A program made the translations under genes and the position numbers. Under the pieces are notes generated by a model. It was not told the origin of the DNA. It was given only the letters and a program-made list of their open reading frames with translations, and did no database searches. A stretch of 64,000 nucleotides of DNA from Polytrichum commune (Eukaryota; Streptophyta; Polytrichopsida; Polytrichales; Polytrichaceae). Where the stretch lies: the NCBI GenBank assembly GCA_950295325.1, contig OX485806.1:15748001-15812000 (forward strand), written 5' to 3'. Of this stretch, positions 25,383 to 38,976 are shown one piece after another (position 1 is the stretch's first letter; the number at the start of each line of letters is the position of its first letter).

Positions 25383-25551
25383 ACATAACATTATTCATAT
25401 TCATAACAGTGTTATGTGGGACTGACAATATTTCATGTAGTATTCCCGGATATTCGTTATATTCATATTGAATGTGGAGAATATTTGGGAATGCTACGTG
25501 AAATATTGTCCGTCCCACAGGTCATTGTTATGGAGCTGAATAATGTTATGT
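25383..25551. mobile_element. Hairpin MITE, 169 bp
   Basis: The left half 'acataacattattcatattc...tgtgggactgacaatatttc' is the inverse of the right half, with arms of about 75 bases and few mismatches ('gaaatattgtccgtcccaca...gaataatgttatgt'). Only about 20 bases form the loop. A related end ('cataacattattcagctgaat') occurs near 38132. Confidence 0.8.
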
Positions 25552-26138
25552 AGTAGGGATAGATAAAGTCATATTGTAGAATGGGAAGAAATGGGTTTTG
25601 AGAATCCTTTTTGGTCTAAAACAAAACAAAAGGATTAAAATAAAGCAATGATTGGTGGATCCACCTAGAGGTTGACCTCTAAGAGATCACTTTACCCATA
25701 GGAACCCACCCTCTGAAAGGAAGGAAGTATTCTTATCTTGAAGCTTGATAAAACATGATCAAAGTAAGAAATAATGAGCTCCAATTCACATTGGTGTAGT
25801 AAAACACCAATGTTATGTTTATGTTTATTTGTTTAATTGATCTCATGGATTTTTTTTTTTTTTAATAGTTTTTTCTTGCGAGAGTTACTATGTCTTAGAA
25901 CAATTAGACCTCTCTCATGGATTTAGGTAGTTGTTACATGGAATTAGAGTGAGAGACTAAGATTATGGTTGTGAAAGAAGTTTAAGACTGGATCTTGGAG
26001 AGTGAGCATGGTTTGAAAGGCTAGTACTAAAATACAATTTCAAGCTTAAACATTTAGATCCGTGTTGGATCCAAGAGTACTTAACTTAGAGTTAGATGAG
26101 GAGGAATTGTTTGAATACAAACATGTGAGCAAATCCAA

Positions 26139-26650
26139 CTATGCCGTTTAAGGTCTTTGGTGTCACATACACTATTTGCGAAGGGCCCAAACTTAGATGC
26201 CTAGAGGTCGTAAAGTGTCACATCCACTATTTGCCAACATGATACTATTCATTAACTGAAGTAAGTTTTTAAAGTGAAAAAATATTTACAGTATTACATT
26301 AGTGTAGAACATTGAGATGATATGTTGTGTTTTAGTATGCAAGGGGAGAATATTATTGAGTTCATTGATGGCAAGTGTCATGTCTTTACATTTTAGTTTG
26401 CAAGAGGGAGATATTCTTGAGCATACTAATGCCAACAATCATTTGTGAACACTTTAATCAACTTGTAGACCAGTGTGTAACATAAGCATACATCTCATAA
26501 GTTTATTGAACATACTCATGCCAAGATAGTGTTATGTGCACTTGAACGTCAAGTGGCATGAGGTGACACTAATGGTAAAGTTGTTGGTCAATAGTGTAAC
26601 TTAGCATACACCTCAAAATAGGATAAGTGACACCAAGGGCTACTTCACAC
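26139..26650 (+). mobile_element. MITE family C, copy 1
   Basis: The ends read 'ggtctttggtgtcac' and, inverted, 'gccc ttggtgtcac'. The interior aligns with 30326-30800 throughout: 'actatttgcgaagggcc', 'agatgcctagaggt', 'cttgtagacc...gtgt', 'attgaacatactc', 'atgaggtgacac'. No reading frame. A partial copy lies inside the large MULE at 39357-39515. Confidence 0.7.
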
Positions 26651-27237
26651 AAAAGATTGAAGGCTAGTGACCAATGCATTGTAAGATCTCTTATTGGTCA
26701 AGAAGGTCGAAACCGTCCAAGTTCACTTCACACTAGAAAGGTGAAGGCCTAAGTACCCAAAGCATTTATCATGAATGAAAAGTCTAGATAGATTCCTACA
26801 TGCCAAACTATAAATAAATTTTCATGCTTTGTCGGAACTTGCGTTAGGCACACCTCAAAGAGATGAACTTGATGCAAATTTTGGCAAACCAGGTTCATGG
26901 TATGGCCTTTGGATGAGAATCAAGGGCCCTTACAGTTACATGGTCATGGCCCTTGGCTTGTGTGTGAAATGACCCTAAATGCCATAAACAATGTAGTATA
27001 TGGTTGGAAAGTGAAGATGCAAATCCGGGCATATCATTGCTTGATCTACCAATCTCATGTAAGAACCAAAAATAACGCTACCCTAAAGTCCATCAAATTG
27101 TGATGCATTAATCAAGTAGGCAAATGCACCCGATGATAGCACGTTAGAGATCCCATCCACCCGGTTGTGGATCTTTGGGTACTACAATAGAGTTAATCGT
27201 AAAGTAAGGCATATGAGACCATGGATTTCGTCCCAAA

Positions 27238-27652
27238 CCCTGAGGGCCGGTTCACATGGGGTCCCAAGTCCCAAGTCCCACTCATGTTAGCAAGTCCCAA
27301 TATGGATGTAAAGTCCGAACTTTTGAGTCTCAAGAAACCATTACATATGGTTAATTATCATTAAAGTCGGATCTTGATTATTTTGTGCATGGAAATTTGT
27401 AGGATTTGTGTCGAGAGTTGGGTCTAGACTTTTGCTCGACTCAGCTCTCAACACAAGTCCCAAGCCTCACCTTCAAAAAGTGTTGCCATGTAGGCATCCA
27501 TCTCATACTTGGGACTCGGGATGTAGGATCTAAGTGAAGTGGTAAGTCCCAACTTCCATGCTCACAATGGCCGAGATTGCACAAACTGACCTCGAGTGAC
27601 TCGGGACTTAGGACTTGGGACACCATGTGCACTGGCCCTGAGTTTGTGAGAA
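27238..27652. mobile_element. MITE family D, copy 1
   Basis: Inverted ends of about 38 bp: 'gagggccggttcacatgg' then 'ggtcccaagtccc' on the left, matched by the inverse of 'gggacttaggacttgggaca...tggccctga' on the right. A GGGCCGG-type terminus is common among hAT-derived MITEs, but no clear 8-bp duplication was found. An inverted internal pair 'gagagttgggtc' / 'gactcagctctcaac' strengthens the fold-back character. Confidence 0.7.
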
Positions 27653-27719
27653 TTAGCACAAAGTCACCCAAGTTTTCTTAATGCCTAATTTTGTCATACA
27701 CAAAGAGTGGTGTCGAGCT

Positions 27720-28000
27720 ATTGAAAACTGGATTTCTAGCTTGTCTTACTAAGGTGGGATTGGCCGAGGCAGACTTGCATAAGCCAACCTAGGATTTAGA
27801 ACAATAGAACCCATGCACGTACATTATTTTGGATCCCAAAATTCTTCTCTTAAAGTTTTAGAGTCAGAAAGAGGAGATCCCAAACAAATTTCACCCAACT
27901 TTCAAAATAAACTCCAAGAAACAATGAACAAACGAGCTCTAAATAGAAAGATTTCTCAAAGAAGGATCAAAACCATGGTTTCGTCCCTCTTTGAGGGTCT
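27720..28000 (+). repeat. Dispersed repeat family E, copy 2
   Basis: Aligns with 10495-10760 from 'atttctagcttgt' to 'tctttgag'. Non-coding. Confidence 0.5.
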
Positions 28001-28669
28001 TTACGGATAACTCTAATGCCAATGCACTCTACCTTGACACCCACCAAGTTATTCATGATCTTAATGCGAAATTCTTGTTGCTTCTTTGCATCCCATGTGA
28101 TAGTATGGTCATGGGTGATAATGATGATGATTGAATGTATACAGTATGTATGTAAACCCAATTCATGTAAATTTTGCATAGACTTCATTATTGCCATTCG
28201 TAGATTGTTACGATCTTAATCACGCGATTTATAAATGGGTTCCTTGTGAATGGGATCACTTTCAATATTAGTAGCTCAACCGGTACATATATCAAATAGG
28301 CGCCTACTTACATGCACACTAAGTTATAGATGTTGTTTTGTAGATTTCGTCTTTTATAAGTCAACAAGTCTTTGAATATAAGGGAAGTGAGTTAAAGAGT
28401 GTCTTTTGTCCCAAAAAACAATGTTCTCAATAGAAGCAATAGTGATAGTTAAATAGTGACCCAAACTAGATAGCATACTTAGTGGGCGTGGATATCATTC
28501 ATTTGTGATGTTTGGACGAAGCCAATATGGATTATGGACCTAGTCTACTTCCTAGGTATGGTCAAAGAAGTTGTGTCTCATTGTCACCTTTAGCTTAAGT
28601 TACATGATCAAATTTGGTTGTTCACCCAACTAATTGTCAATTGGAATCTAAGGTATGCATGCTTTATTT

Positions 28670-28865
28670 GGTTATTTTTCTTGATTAGACACATGTATTT
28701 GAGCAATGCATGGTTAAGTCAAATCTAAGAACGGGACCCAAAAAGGTGTGTGTGTACAAGGGATTGGACTACACGCTCAAAATGTATCACCCAATCTAGA
28801 CTCAACAGTCAACGAAATTGAGGGACCTCAATATCGAATTAAAGAATCACCACACATAAACTTTC
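28670..28865 (+). repeat. Family A repeat copy
   Basis: 'acacatgtatttgagcaatgcatggttaag' and 'caatctagactcaacagtcaac' match the order of blocks in the family A copies at 1-3 kb. Confidence 0.5.
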
Positions 28866-30325
28866 CATAATCAGAACTAAATAAATGGAGAGCCATTTTT
28901 TGATCCATTTTTTGAATTAATGGTTTGTCATAGATTTGCTAATGCAACACACTTCTGTTGGTGAACAAGAGAATCAAATTGTATAACACTCACATACTTT
29001 GAAGCAACGGAAGCTCAAGGATGGTTTCCTAGAGGGTGGATTCTTCACACCACATACGGACTAAAGTGAGTGTAGAAAGAGGTATTTTATGTAGCACTAG
29101 CGTACATGGTATACATAACGGAGACGTGTTGTTTTCTCCAATGTATACATTTACAAAGGCTATTAAGAATTTTGAAATAAACATAGTTGTACAAAAAAAA
29201 GGGCCCTAAAGTTCATAGAGGAATTTGATAATAGATGTGTTGGTTTCTTCCAAATTGTGTTTTCGTCCATTGTTTTCATATGGCATTCACCCCTGACATT
29301 TGACTACCCATGTTCACTTATGTTAAGGTTTGCATTCGAGTTCTACATTTTTTCAAATTCGATGAAAGTGGACATATGATTAAACCGACCATATGATGGT
29401 GAATTTAGATGCCATTATTTCCTTAGCTTCAATGACATGTATTTTAGGGTCAATATATCTTATGGATGAAAAGTCTTGAATGACTTTCTCGTTGGAAATT
29501 GAAAGTAGATTTTATGTGTAATGAAGGCCTATTTGTTTCATGAATTATATTTTGTATATGTAATGGGGGCATTTATCGCATTTAAACTAAAAAAATAGTA
29601 TAAATACATGGGTTTATTTTTAGCCTCCATTAGTACATATACAATTTTATAAATAGATTTTTTGTATGTAGGGCCCATGCACACCATTTAGGTTTTTAAT
29701 GAAGAGTCTACCCCCTGGGGTTGGTTTACATCTTGAGAATGGAACCACACTGGAGCAAGGAACCACTGTACTAAACATCTAATTTAGTGTGGTTTGCACT
29801 ATTCTTCATCCTCTTTTGCATTAAATGCTTTGTAATCACTAGGTGATAATTGGAGAAGTTGGTACCACATGACAAATCACAAAGACCGATTTAATTTATA
29901 TGACACACCAATTCAATGTATCTTACTCATGTATTGAAAGACATTGAATTGGACATTCAATGTCTTTCCATGTGTCATGTATGTCTTTCGATGTATGTTA
30001 CTCATTTTTACATGAGATGAATGTATATATAATAGAACCAAAGTCCATGTGTCACAAACTTGTATTTAAAGAGGCCGGTTCATGTTAACAAAAAGGGGAG
30101 GGGGGGGGGGGGGGGATGTATGTACAATTCCACATCACAACCATTTATTTGTTGGGTCCCATATTGAAACATAATTCATTGGCACAAGTACCCCTCCCTC
30201 AAGCCAAAAAGATTTAGCAGCATGGAAAGAAAGGAAAAAGAAAAGTAAAATAGTTACCCACTTCACGATAAAAGAAAAGACTTATTGGGTGACATGGCTC
30301 AATTGCAAATGTGTGCTCAAATGAG
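28866..30325. other. Gene-poor stretch
   Basis: No gene is recognised. There is a perfect 14-bp stem hairpin near 29936-29970 ('gaaagacattgaat' / 'attcaatgtctttc') and a G-run of about 18 at 30097-30114. Confidence 0.5.
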
Positions 30326-30800
30326 GTACACCATTTATGGTATTTAGTGTCGCGTACACTATTTGCGAAGGGCCTATACTAGATGCCTAGAGGTTTCAAA
30401 GTGTCATGTCCGCTAATTGCCAATATGATTTCATTGGTCAACATAATTAATTTTTATAAGTGAAAAAAATATCTACATAATGACATTTAGAGTAGCACGT
30501 TGGGTTGGTCTTGCACTATAGTATGCCATGGGAAGATGTATTTTAGCATATTAGTCGCAATGTCATTTGTGTACACTTTAGTCACCTTGTAGAGTATTGT
30601 GTCTCATAGGCATGCACCTCATAACACTATTGAACATACTCGTGTCAGGATATTAGTAAGCGCACTTGAATGCCAATTGTCATAAGGTGACGCTTATGGT
30701 GAATTTGTTAATCATCAGTGTAACCTAGCATACACTCAAAACAAGGTAAGTGACACTAGTACGCATGTGACACATAATACCCTAAATGGTGTAGTACAAA
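30326..30800 (+). mobile_element. MITE family C, copy 2
   Basis: The left end 'caccatttatggtatttagtgtc' is matched by the inverse of the right end 'gacacataataccctaaatggtg', and both are flanked by TA. The length of about 470 bp and the interior match copy 1 at 26139-26650. It is a non-autonomous TIR element. Confidence 0.75.
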
Positions 30801-33034
30801 GCACAAGTGTTCCTAGGGGAAAAAAGGTTTTATATTTATTTATTTACATTATTAGTTTTCCATATGTGCACACAACCTCTTTTTCATTTCTCAAGCATCT
30901 AGCTTTTGCGGTTGACTACTCTACTTGCTACAAACAACTCTTCACATGTCGGTTCAAGTGAATCTAGACCTGTGTATACAACTTGGATTTAATAAGATTA
31001 TATACATGTAGCTCTACCAACAAACCTCAACATGATAGATAATTTGGTAGAAATCAACATACTTAAACAAGGATTGTATCTTCTGTTGCAAACACGATGT
31101 ATACTTCACTAAATATTGTATTCAAGGTCACTTACTATTTGGAACCATGCAATACTATATATGTTTATTGTGTATTTTACCAACAAAAGTCAAATTGATT
31201 GTTTGGACAATATAGAACATTAACAAGATGCTTGGTAAAGAAAATACTACATCAATAGTAAAAAATATATGACATTATGCGACTCCGAATAATAAGTGGC
31301 ATGGAATATCATGTTTAGTGTAGTTGCATGTACACTGTGTTATTTGCCCATTATTTATGACTAATACACATCTAGGGTGTTGTTTCCAACCTCAATGCTT
31401 CTCCAAAGGGGTCTCAAAGTAAGTAAGTACAATCATGGGTTTGTCATAGTATTCTATCTTCCTTCCCTCGGATAACTTATGTTGCATTATTCTCGGACAA
31501 AAACCTTGTCCGCATGTTCTTTAAAGACCTCATTCTAAAATCTCTGCTTCTAGTCCCCCCTTAATGACAACCATCTTGCATTGAGACCCCCTATACGGTG
31601 TCACATTTAGGGAAGGAGCGGTGTATATCAAAACCCTATGCTTTCCATTTAAAGTCTTTAATACCGTTTTTACTGCCTTTCAATTCACCTCCACATAAAT
31701 TTCATTTTTAATCACTACCTCCGCTTTATCATACCTTTACTGCACTACCGCCATAGATGAAGGGGGTAATAAACACAACGTTTTTACTTCTATGGAAAGC
31801 TCATTAAAAACGTGGCCCACTATGTTAAGTTATTGCATAGATCGAGCAAGCAACACCCTCCCCCCCAAGCCCTCCCCACTTACTCTACCATAACCCTCCA
31901 TTTACTATTCTTTCCTTTATGCACTTTTCTATCTTCCATCAATAAGTTTCCTCCAAAATAAACAATTTCAAATTTTAGAGCATGTTCACACATAACATTA
32001 TTAAGTAGCTACATGACGGTTTCTTTCCGAGAAAAGAGGTTGCAATTAAAACACGTTGATAGTTTGCAGTTGTTTGTTGAAAAGGAGATGTGTGCATTGT
32101 GCTCTCCCTATATGGGGTATCCTAGAATTATAGGAGAAATTATGCTCATGTGATACATGCTCACAAAATGCAGCCAAGGAGTTGTGGAATGTTATGCATA
32201 TTGTGCACCAAACACTAACACAAAGTGATGCTAAAATCAAGTAAAGTAATTTAGAGGGGAGTATTCTTGTTATATGTTCCACACGTTCATGTATATGGAA
32301 CGTTCCATATGTTCCATATGTTCCATACGTTCATGTATATTGTGTATATGAGCTCCATAATTTGTGGGTCCTATGATCAAAACCAATATCTTACAATATA
32401 CAAGGCTTTACGTTGAAATAATTGGAGCTAAAATATACATATTTAATCTAGAATGTCTTTTTGTGTATGTAATGAAGATACTCGAGTATGAAAGAACATG
32501 TGTATTGAAGAAATGTGCTTACAACGTTCCCCTAGGTTATCCAATGCTCACAATGTTCCCCAATGCTTACATTGTTCCCTAAGCTTCCCCTACATGTTCC
32601 AAAGTACTTATCATATGAACCTTAAAATGGTTGTGGGTCCCACGAGTGATGCACATTTTCTACCTCTATTATATGACAAATCAAACCTACAAATCATTGT
32701 ATTACAAGTGTTGTAGTCATAGTATGGAGGTAAGTTAACAATAATAAGTTTGGTCAATGGGAAATGCGTTGTATAGTTGAAATATCATATAATCAAGTGT
32801 TGTAATACAAAGGCTAGATTGTATTTGGTCAAAGATTATGAGGCATTGATAATTGATTCCCTTATAGAGGAGCTCAAACTCACTCCTCTAATAGTTGAAT
32901 ATTTCAAGGAGTGGAAGGCTTTAGAGGGGTGAGAGCACCCCTAAAATGATAATAATGAGAATGCATGGAAATCTATTTTGTTAGAATTCCCTTCTAAACT
33001 AGCAATATAGGTTTGGAGGGGTTTCTATTGATAT
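30801..33034. other. Gene-poor stretch
   Basis: No gene recognised. Short direct repeats of 'acgttcatgtatat' flank 'ccatatgttccatatgttcc' at about 32283-32340. A C-rich, plus-strand region lies at 31540-31930, without a protein-like frame. Confidence 0.5.
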
Positions 33035-33935
33035 TGTTGGTTATCTCTTAATCTACATACTCTAGGATTTGTAAAGAGTGTGTTCCTCATCTGGTGCCTT
33101 CAAGAGGAAGGCGCCCAAGAAACATCACCCTATTCAACAATGAATGTGTGTAAGAGCCATCACAGTTGGTGGACTAGATAACATTGTAAAAGTGAGTAAT
33201 ATTTTGAGTGAGCACTTGAATGTGGCAATGAGAACTAACATGGTAAGGTGTGCACTGCATGAAGTAGGTCTTGGGTCATTAGAAAAGCAAAAAAAAATGT
33301 TGCTCATGGCCAAGAACGTGCGTTGCAAGTTGGAATTTGCTCAATATCATCATCATTGGACTATTCATGATTGGTATAGGGTGATGAGTGAGAGTTGAAG
33401 AATTTCAATCACAAGATCATCATGTGAGTCAAACAATTAAACTTGGTGATGGTGCAAACTTTGGGTTGGGTTGGGTTTGGCTGCGTCACTTCCCGTGACA
33501 TGTGTTACAAGTGCAAGATAGAGGGGAAGATGACACTAGCTTTGTATCTTAGCGTTCTTGAAGATGGGGTCATGAAGATGATTGAATTCTACCGTTTCGA
33601 ATCTTCTCGTGTCATATTTCAACATGGTAATGATCGTAAACATATTGCAAAATTAGTGAAGTAGTGGTTGCCAATGCAAAATTTTGATCTATACTTATTT
33701 GGCCTCCTGAATCAAGTGACCTAAATCCAATGGAGCATGTGTGGGCACTTGTGAAACCGAAATAAATGAGTATCCAACACCAACCAAAGGAATACTTCAA
33801 TTGTGGGAGCGTGTGCAATGTTTCTTTCCATTTCATCACTCTTGAGTAGTGTCAAAAGTTTTCTCAGAACTTGACCAATCGTTTCTAAGTTGTTTTGGCT
33901 TGTATAGGAGGGTGGACAAATTATTGATCTATAAG
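33035..33935 (+). pseudogene. Tc1-like (DD34E) transposase remnant
   Basis: Broken plus-strand frames read as a Tc1-type transposase. In order: a first helix-turn-helix trace ending 'CVPHLVPSRGRRPRNIT' with frameshift (about 33080-33135; a GRPR-like linker), a second helix-turn-helix 'HLNVAMRTNMVRCALHEVG' (about 33213-33270), the catalytic-domain entry 'HHHWTIHDWYRVM' (about 33345-33385), 'WGCxTS' and 'KIEGKMTLALYLSVLEDG' (about 33510-33565), 'FQHGNDRKHIAKLV' where the second catalytic Asp is replaced by Gly (about 33616-33660), and 'DLNPMEHVWALVK' holding the final Glu (about 33720-33760). The first Asp ('SDE') is also lost. It is certainly inactive. Terminal inverted repeats were not identified. 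Confidence 0.85.
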
Positions 33936-34904
33936 TAGATGTAGGTTACAAAACTGAGTCGATGTATATAGTTCTCTTTAAATCATTATTTCTCCATGTG
34001 TAGTTTTTTAATAGACATGAGACTTTAAAAATAATTCACTAGACTATGACATTAACTTACATAAGTGAGAGTTTATATGTTCTTGTTTTTATTTACATGG
34101 CATTGTATGTCAAAATTGATGTGGTGTTGATGTAGCTCGGGATTGACTTAGTTTTGAGAATCAATGTAGCTAGTATGAACATCATGGAACATGAAATAAC
34201 TTACATGGTAAAGAATGGTTTCCTCAATCAAAACTTATAACAACACATAACTCTCACATGGTAAACTAAACTAATTGGACAAATCATTGTAAATAATGTA
34301 TATTATTTGAAAAATTTGAGATCTAAGGTATTACATGATGACATTACAGAAGTCTGATTAGTAAGTGACACTAAATACTATAAACATTATGTATGGATAG
34401 ACACCTATTTTTGAGTCTTGAATGGGAAAGTAAACTTAAACTCAATACCTTGATAATATTATTCTAAGGACCAAGATGACCTATTGGCTCATTTCGACAA
34501 AAATCTCTCTCTCTCTATATATATATAACACCATTCACTACCATTGAGAATGAAGTCGGCTTTTAAAATTCGTCTTCAAATTAATCCAACTTTAATAGTT
34601 TTATTGGCCTCCAGTGAGGATTCAATATTTAAGCATGTTAGTTTGAACCTTAATAAACTTGGGCCACTTTAACATTACACAACTCTTTGGCTACGTTCCG
34701 GAGACCAAGTATCACATAAGCATAATCCTCTTTTAATATTGGTATTCCCCGTTGAAGGGGAGCCCTCAAGTTGTGTACTATGAACCTTTTCGACAAACAA
34801 CTGTAAGTTATCGTAGTTTCTTCATTGCAAACCATCACCAAGTTGCTTACTACCATTATCTTTATACAAAACCTTCAAAAATAAATTTTTAGCTGGCTCA
34901 CCTA

Positions 34905-35045
34905 GAGTTTCACCTCGAGAGTTTACGATTGTCTATGTTGAACACATAATCCAATCTCCTTAAACACATGTCATCTTTTTGGTATATGTTCTTAGATCCA
35001 CACCTAACCAAATACATGTTACCACTCCAAATACATGCGTCCAAA
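34905..35045 (-). repeat. Family A repeat, inverted copy
   Basis: 'ccacacctaaccaaatacatg' and 'ccactccaaatacatgcgtcc' are the inverse of the 'atttgagtgg...ggttaggtgtgg' start seen at 11545. Confidence 0.5.
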
Positions 35046-37192
35046 TAATTATCATTGTGTTTGAATAAGGCACGCCTACCTCCCCATACTCCCTAGACCG
35101 GGATGTCCTCACCTAGTGGAGGTGCTATTCATTGTAAAAGCTTCACACTAGCCCTAGTTAATGATTGTGTAGTTGGAAGTTACAAAAAGCTTCGGTAGCA
35201 AAGACGAGGCCCCCATAAATGTGTGAATGGTGGCATGACTCCATGGGGAAGGGGAGGGGGGGGGGGGGGTTCATTATTGTCATTTTTTCGCAACTTATTA
35301 GCCATTTACTTCGCATTTGGCTCCCTTTTGTATGCCATTATTTTGGAGTCTCGGCCATGCTACCCATTTGAACTTTTGTTGGGGCCCTTTTATAAACGCC
35401 CACAATGATGGGTGTACATTTAGATTCCCTCCGCATTGAATGGGGCGGGGCGCCTCATCAATGGGGAAGGCCCGGATGCACTCAACATTGGCTGTCACCT
35501 TGGAGTAACTCCAAATGCAACGAAGGAAAAGAATTGAAGGGAAAGTAGCGAGCGAGGCCCGCCAACATGCACATGAACTCACGCCACTTCTTGAAAACTA
35601 TCCACTTCGTAGTATAAACCATCGTAAGGAACGGATAGGATTTTTTAGGGTAGGCCATGTGCTCGGCTCACAAGATGCCAAGAATATAAATGGGAATCAC
35701 CTTCCTTGATGAGCAGTGTCGGCACGAACTACAACATGCATGCATGCGGCGATGATGGCTGGTCAGAGCTGAGGGGTTGTTTACATCACGGGCCATGGAG
35801 TTGTTCCAAAGCGATGTAAAATTTGTGATTGGCTGTTGAACTCGTCTTGGGATTACTTTGGTTTACACCAAAGGAAAAAAACCATTGTCAAAGTGACCAT
35901 GGAGTTCGAGGTCCCCAAACGACATATTTTAAGGCCTACATTATCCACTGACATGGTCCAACGGGTTTTGCAGTGGGAGAGGCACAAGAGGTGCTCTGGT
36001 AAGGAAAAAGGCAAGGGCCCATGACAGAGAAATATTGTTGTAATGAAGTTTTATTTTTGGGGAAGAGAAGATGAAGACAAGAGAATGATTGAACTTGAAT
36101 TTTTTTTCCTTCAAAATTGCCCTTTTTGGACATGTATTAAAAAAAATCAACACATTCATGTTTTGGTGCATGGTCATTCTTCTTGGTCCACATTCGGTTT
36201 ACACCTAGTAAGGAGCCCAAAAGCTTTGTAAATTGATTCTTTTTAAGAAATCAGACCATGGGAGTTGGACCATGAAGTTGGACCAGGGGTAAGGGCCATT
36301 CTTTTTAAGAAATCAGACCATGAAAGTTGGACCATGAAGTTGGACCAGGGGTAAGGGCCATCTTCCATGGTCCGACTCCATGGTCCATGTTGTAAACCGG
36401 CCCTTGAGTAAATGTTGCTAAGTAGCATAAGTGAGCAGCTAAGCATGGGCATGCCTGCTCAACCTTGAAATTTTGTGATGGTGACCGGAGTTTAGCAAGG
36501 CAGAAGATGCTTGCCGACTTGCCCTTTAATCGTGGGAAATTTATGGGCCATGTAATTTTGGGCAAGTTGGCTTCTATGCAAGGGACTAACTTAAAGGATA
36601 AATTTCCATTAGCCGACTACTTCAATGACGGAAATTAGACTTCTTTGTTGATGTTAGTAAAGTTTTGGATGAGATCGGTCAAAGTTTTGAATGGGCAAGG
36701 TACTTCTCAGTGGAATAGGGTGGTCAACATGCAAGAGAGTATGTATGTTTTGTTGTGAAACATGTGAATTGGAAAATGCTTGTCATTGTATTTACCCATT
36801 TTGAGTGTTGCTTCAGTGTATTCATCGAACTCTAAGTATTGAGTTTCCAATTCAAAATCTGGCAAGGTTCTAAATCACGATCAAAAAAGAAAAGAAGAAC
36901 TGGCAAGGTTTGAATGATACACATATCTCACCGTGAAAAACTTTAGTCTAAATTATGGACAATTTTAGGTCCATACCAACGTGTTTATGTATATTGATGA
37001 TTTATCCGTTGAAATGCAAGTCCTATTCCAGTTCCGAGATAGAGAGGTAATCAACTCCCCTCCTCAAACTTCAACTTCTTCCTAAAATTGTGCCAATTCC
37101 TTATTCCCATTGGCTTGGTGAAAACGAAGCACACTTTCATGTGGGTTGGGAGGTGTTATGTAGTGCCTCATGCCAACTTGACCGACATGTAA
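35046..37192. other. Gene-poor stretch with a 62-bp tandem duplication
   Basis: The unit 'attctttttaagaaatcagaccatg' through 'ggaccaggggtaagggcc' occurs twice in direct succession (36236-36297 and 36298-36359, nearly identical). A G-run lies near 35255-35270. 'ggaccatg'/'catggtcc' motifs pair with each other nearby, and the block ends 'gtaaaccggccctt', a family D-like terminus. No gene recognised. Confidence 0.6.
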
Positions 37193-37568
37193 CCTAAAGG
37201 TTGGTTCACACATGTTCCCAAGTCCTAAGTCCCTTGAGGTTGATCCGTGTAATCTCAACCGTTAAGAGCATGGAAGATGGGACTTACCACTTCACACGGG
37301 GTCTCAAGTCCTAAGTCCCAAGTATGACCGGGATGCCTACAGGGCATCACTTCGTGGAGGTGATCAAGGCTAGGGACTTGTGTTGAGAGTTGGGTCAAGC
37401 AAAAAGCTAGACTGAACTCTCAACACAAGACCCGCAAATATTTTTGCATAAAGTAATAAAGATCCAACTTTAATGATAATTAACAAAATATTAATGGCTT
37501 TTGGAGGCTCAAAAGTTGGGACTTTGCCTCCATATTGGGACTTGGGACCCCATGTGATCCGGCCCTTA
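37193..37568. mobile_element. MITE family D, copy 2 (inverted relative to copy 1)
   Basis: It starts 'aaggttggttcacacatg...cccaagtcctaagtccc' and ends with the inverse 'gggacttgggaccccatgtgatccggccctt'. The internal 'gagagttgggtc...gaactctcaacacaag' fold-back is shared with copy 1. Confidence 0.7.
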
Positions 37569-38766
37569 CATAAATGATAAGGTGAAACACACTCAACTAT
37601 ATTCTAACACGAAAACTACTTTCTTTGGTTTAACCCTAGAGGAAGGTGCCCTTTTCAAGCGGTCAAACATGTCATTATCAAAATTTCAACATAATTTTTC
37701 ACTTGCTTGATTATATATATATTTCAAGTTATTACACTACATGGCATTTATATGTTAGGATTTAAAAAATAAAATAGTTGAGGAACTTCAAAACTAATAT
37801 GAATTATGGAACTTCAAGGAATATACAAGACACATTTTAAAGTCTCATTTAATTAAATTTTTGGCACAAATTGAAGAATCAATTGCAAGAAAGGAACCAA
37901 AATACAACCTCTCCGGGAGAACCAATGCACGCCAAGGGGAACTCAAGAGCTAATTTCATAAACTCTTTCAACTCTGAGTTAATTAAAACTTCCTCAATAG
38001 GTGCACAATGTGAGATAACACCTCAAGATATGATTAAAACCGGCATTTGTATTTTAAGGCTCTAGTTCAAAAAAGGAGAAGTGGGTATGAGAGTGTATCC
38101 CAACACTTATTTTGTTAATGAGCAACATTCATAACATTATTCAGCTGAATGGTTGTGTCTCGTTCTGTATTTAGGACTAACATGGGCCTCCACTATTCTA
38201 CCTTCATGGGAAGAAACCTAGAAAGTAGGAAGAAACTGATGCCGGTACAAATAATGAATAATGCCAATATGAATAGTATGAAGATTGCGAATAATGTCAG
38301 AATTTTCAATGGGTTGAATCCAATATTACCAAGATGAATATGGTTCCTACGCATAGTGCTGGAAGTACAACTTCACCCAAATTTCCAAGTTCATCCCATA
38401 TGTATGAATAATAAACAAGTATTCCTACTTTATTCAGGGACTCATGAAAAATAATTGACATATTCCAAGGTCTTAGAATCAACCCGTATGGTTGAATATG
38501 GTTAAGTTGCAACAATGCATACAAAAACTTCAAATCCAAATGGTTTTGAAAAATTTGAAGTTGTATTTATAGTGAACTTGAAGACCTATGTTTTATTAGT
38601 TATACTCGTGATTGGTTGAATTGAACAACTACCTCCATTTTGATAATTTGGCCAAAGTGAGAACACGAATTGTCTTCTTGGTCCTTGAGGCTTGAGGGGT
38701 AAATTGACTTCGTAATAAGTATTGGAGACTCCTCTTGTTAGTTGTTAGTCTCCCGGAACCCCCTTA
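37569..38766. other. Gene-poor stretch flanking the large MULE
   Basis: AT-rich, no recognisable gene. Contains an end-like block 'cataacattattcagctgaat' near 38132 related to the hairpin MITE at 25383. Confidence 0.5.
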
Positions 38767-38776
38767 AGCTTGATTG
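38767..38776. repeat. Left 10-bp target-site duplication of the large MULE
   Basis: AGCTTGATTG, identical to 58060-58069. Length is in the 8-11 bp range of Mutator-like insertions. Confidence 0.85.
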
Positions 38777-38807
38777 CAGGAATGCTACGATGTGAGCGGT
38801 GAGCAGA
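38777..38807 (+). repeat. Left terminal inverted repeat of the MULE
   Basis: The inner 17 bases TGTGAGCGGTGAGCAGA (38791-38807) are identical to the inverse of 58029-58045. The motif 'gtgagcaga' is repeated again at 38812-38820, so the subterminal region has a direct repeat that could be a transposase-binding motif. Confidence 0.8.
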
Positions 38808-38976
38808 TTTCGTGAGCAGAAAATTAAAATTAAAAACTCCATTTAATGAAAGTTAGGACCCTTATGACCGTGGATTTTGCACATATTTCAAGCATATTTC
38901 CCAAATTTATTGACAAAAAGAACCTATATCCATGGTGGAGGAACCTATACTGTATTTGCTTGCACCTTCTCTTAGA

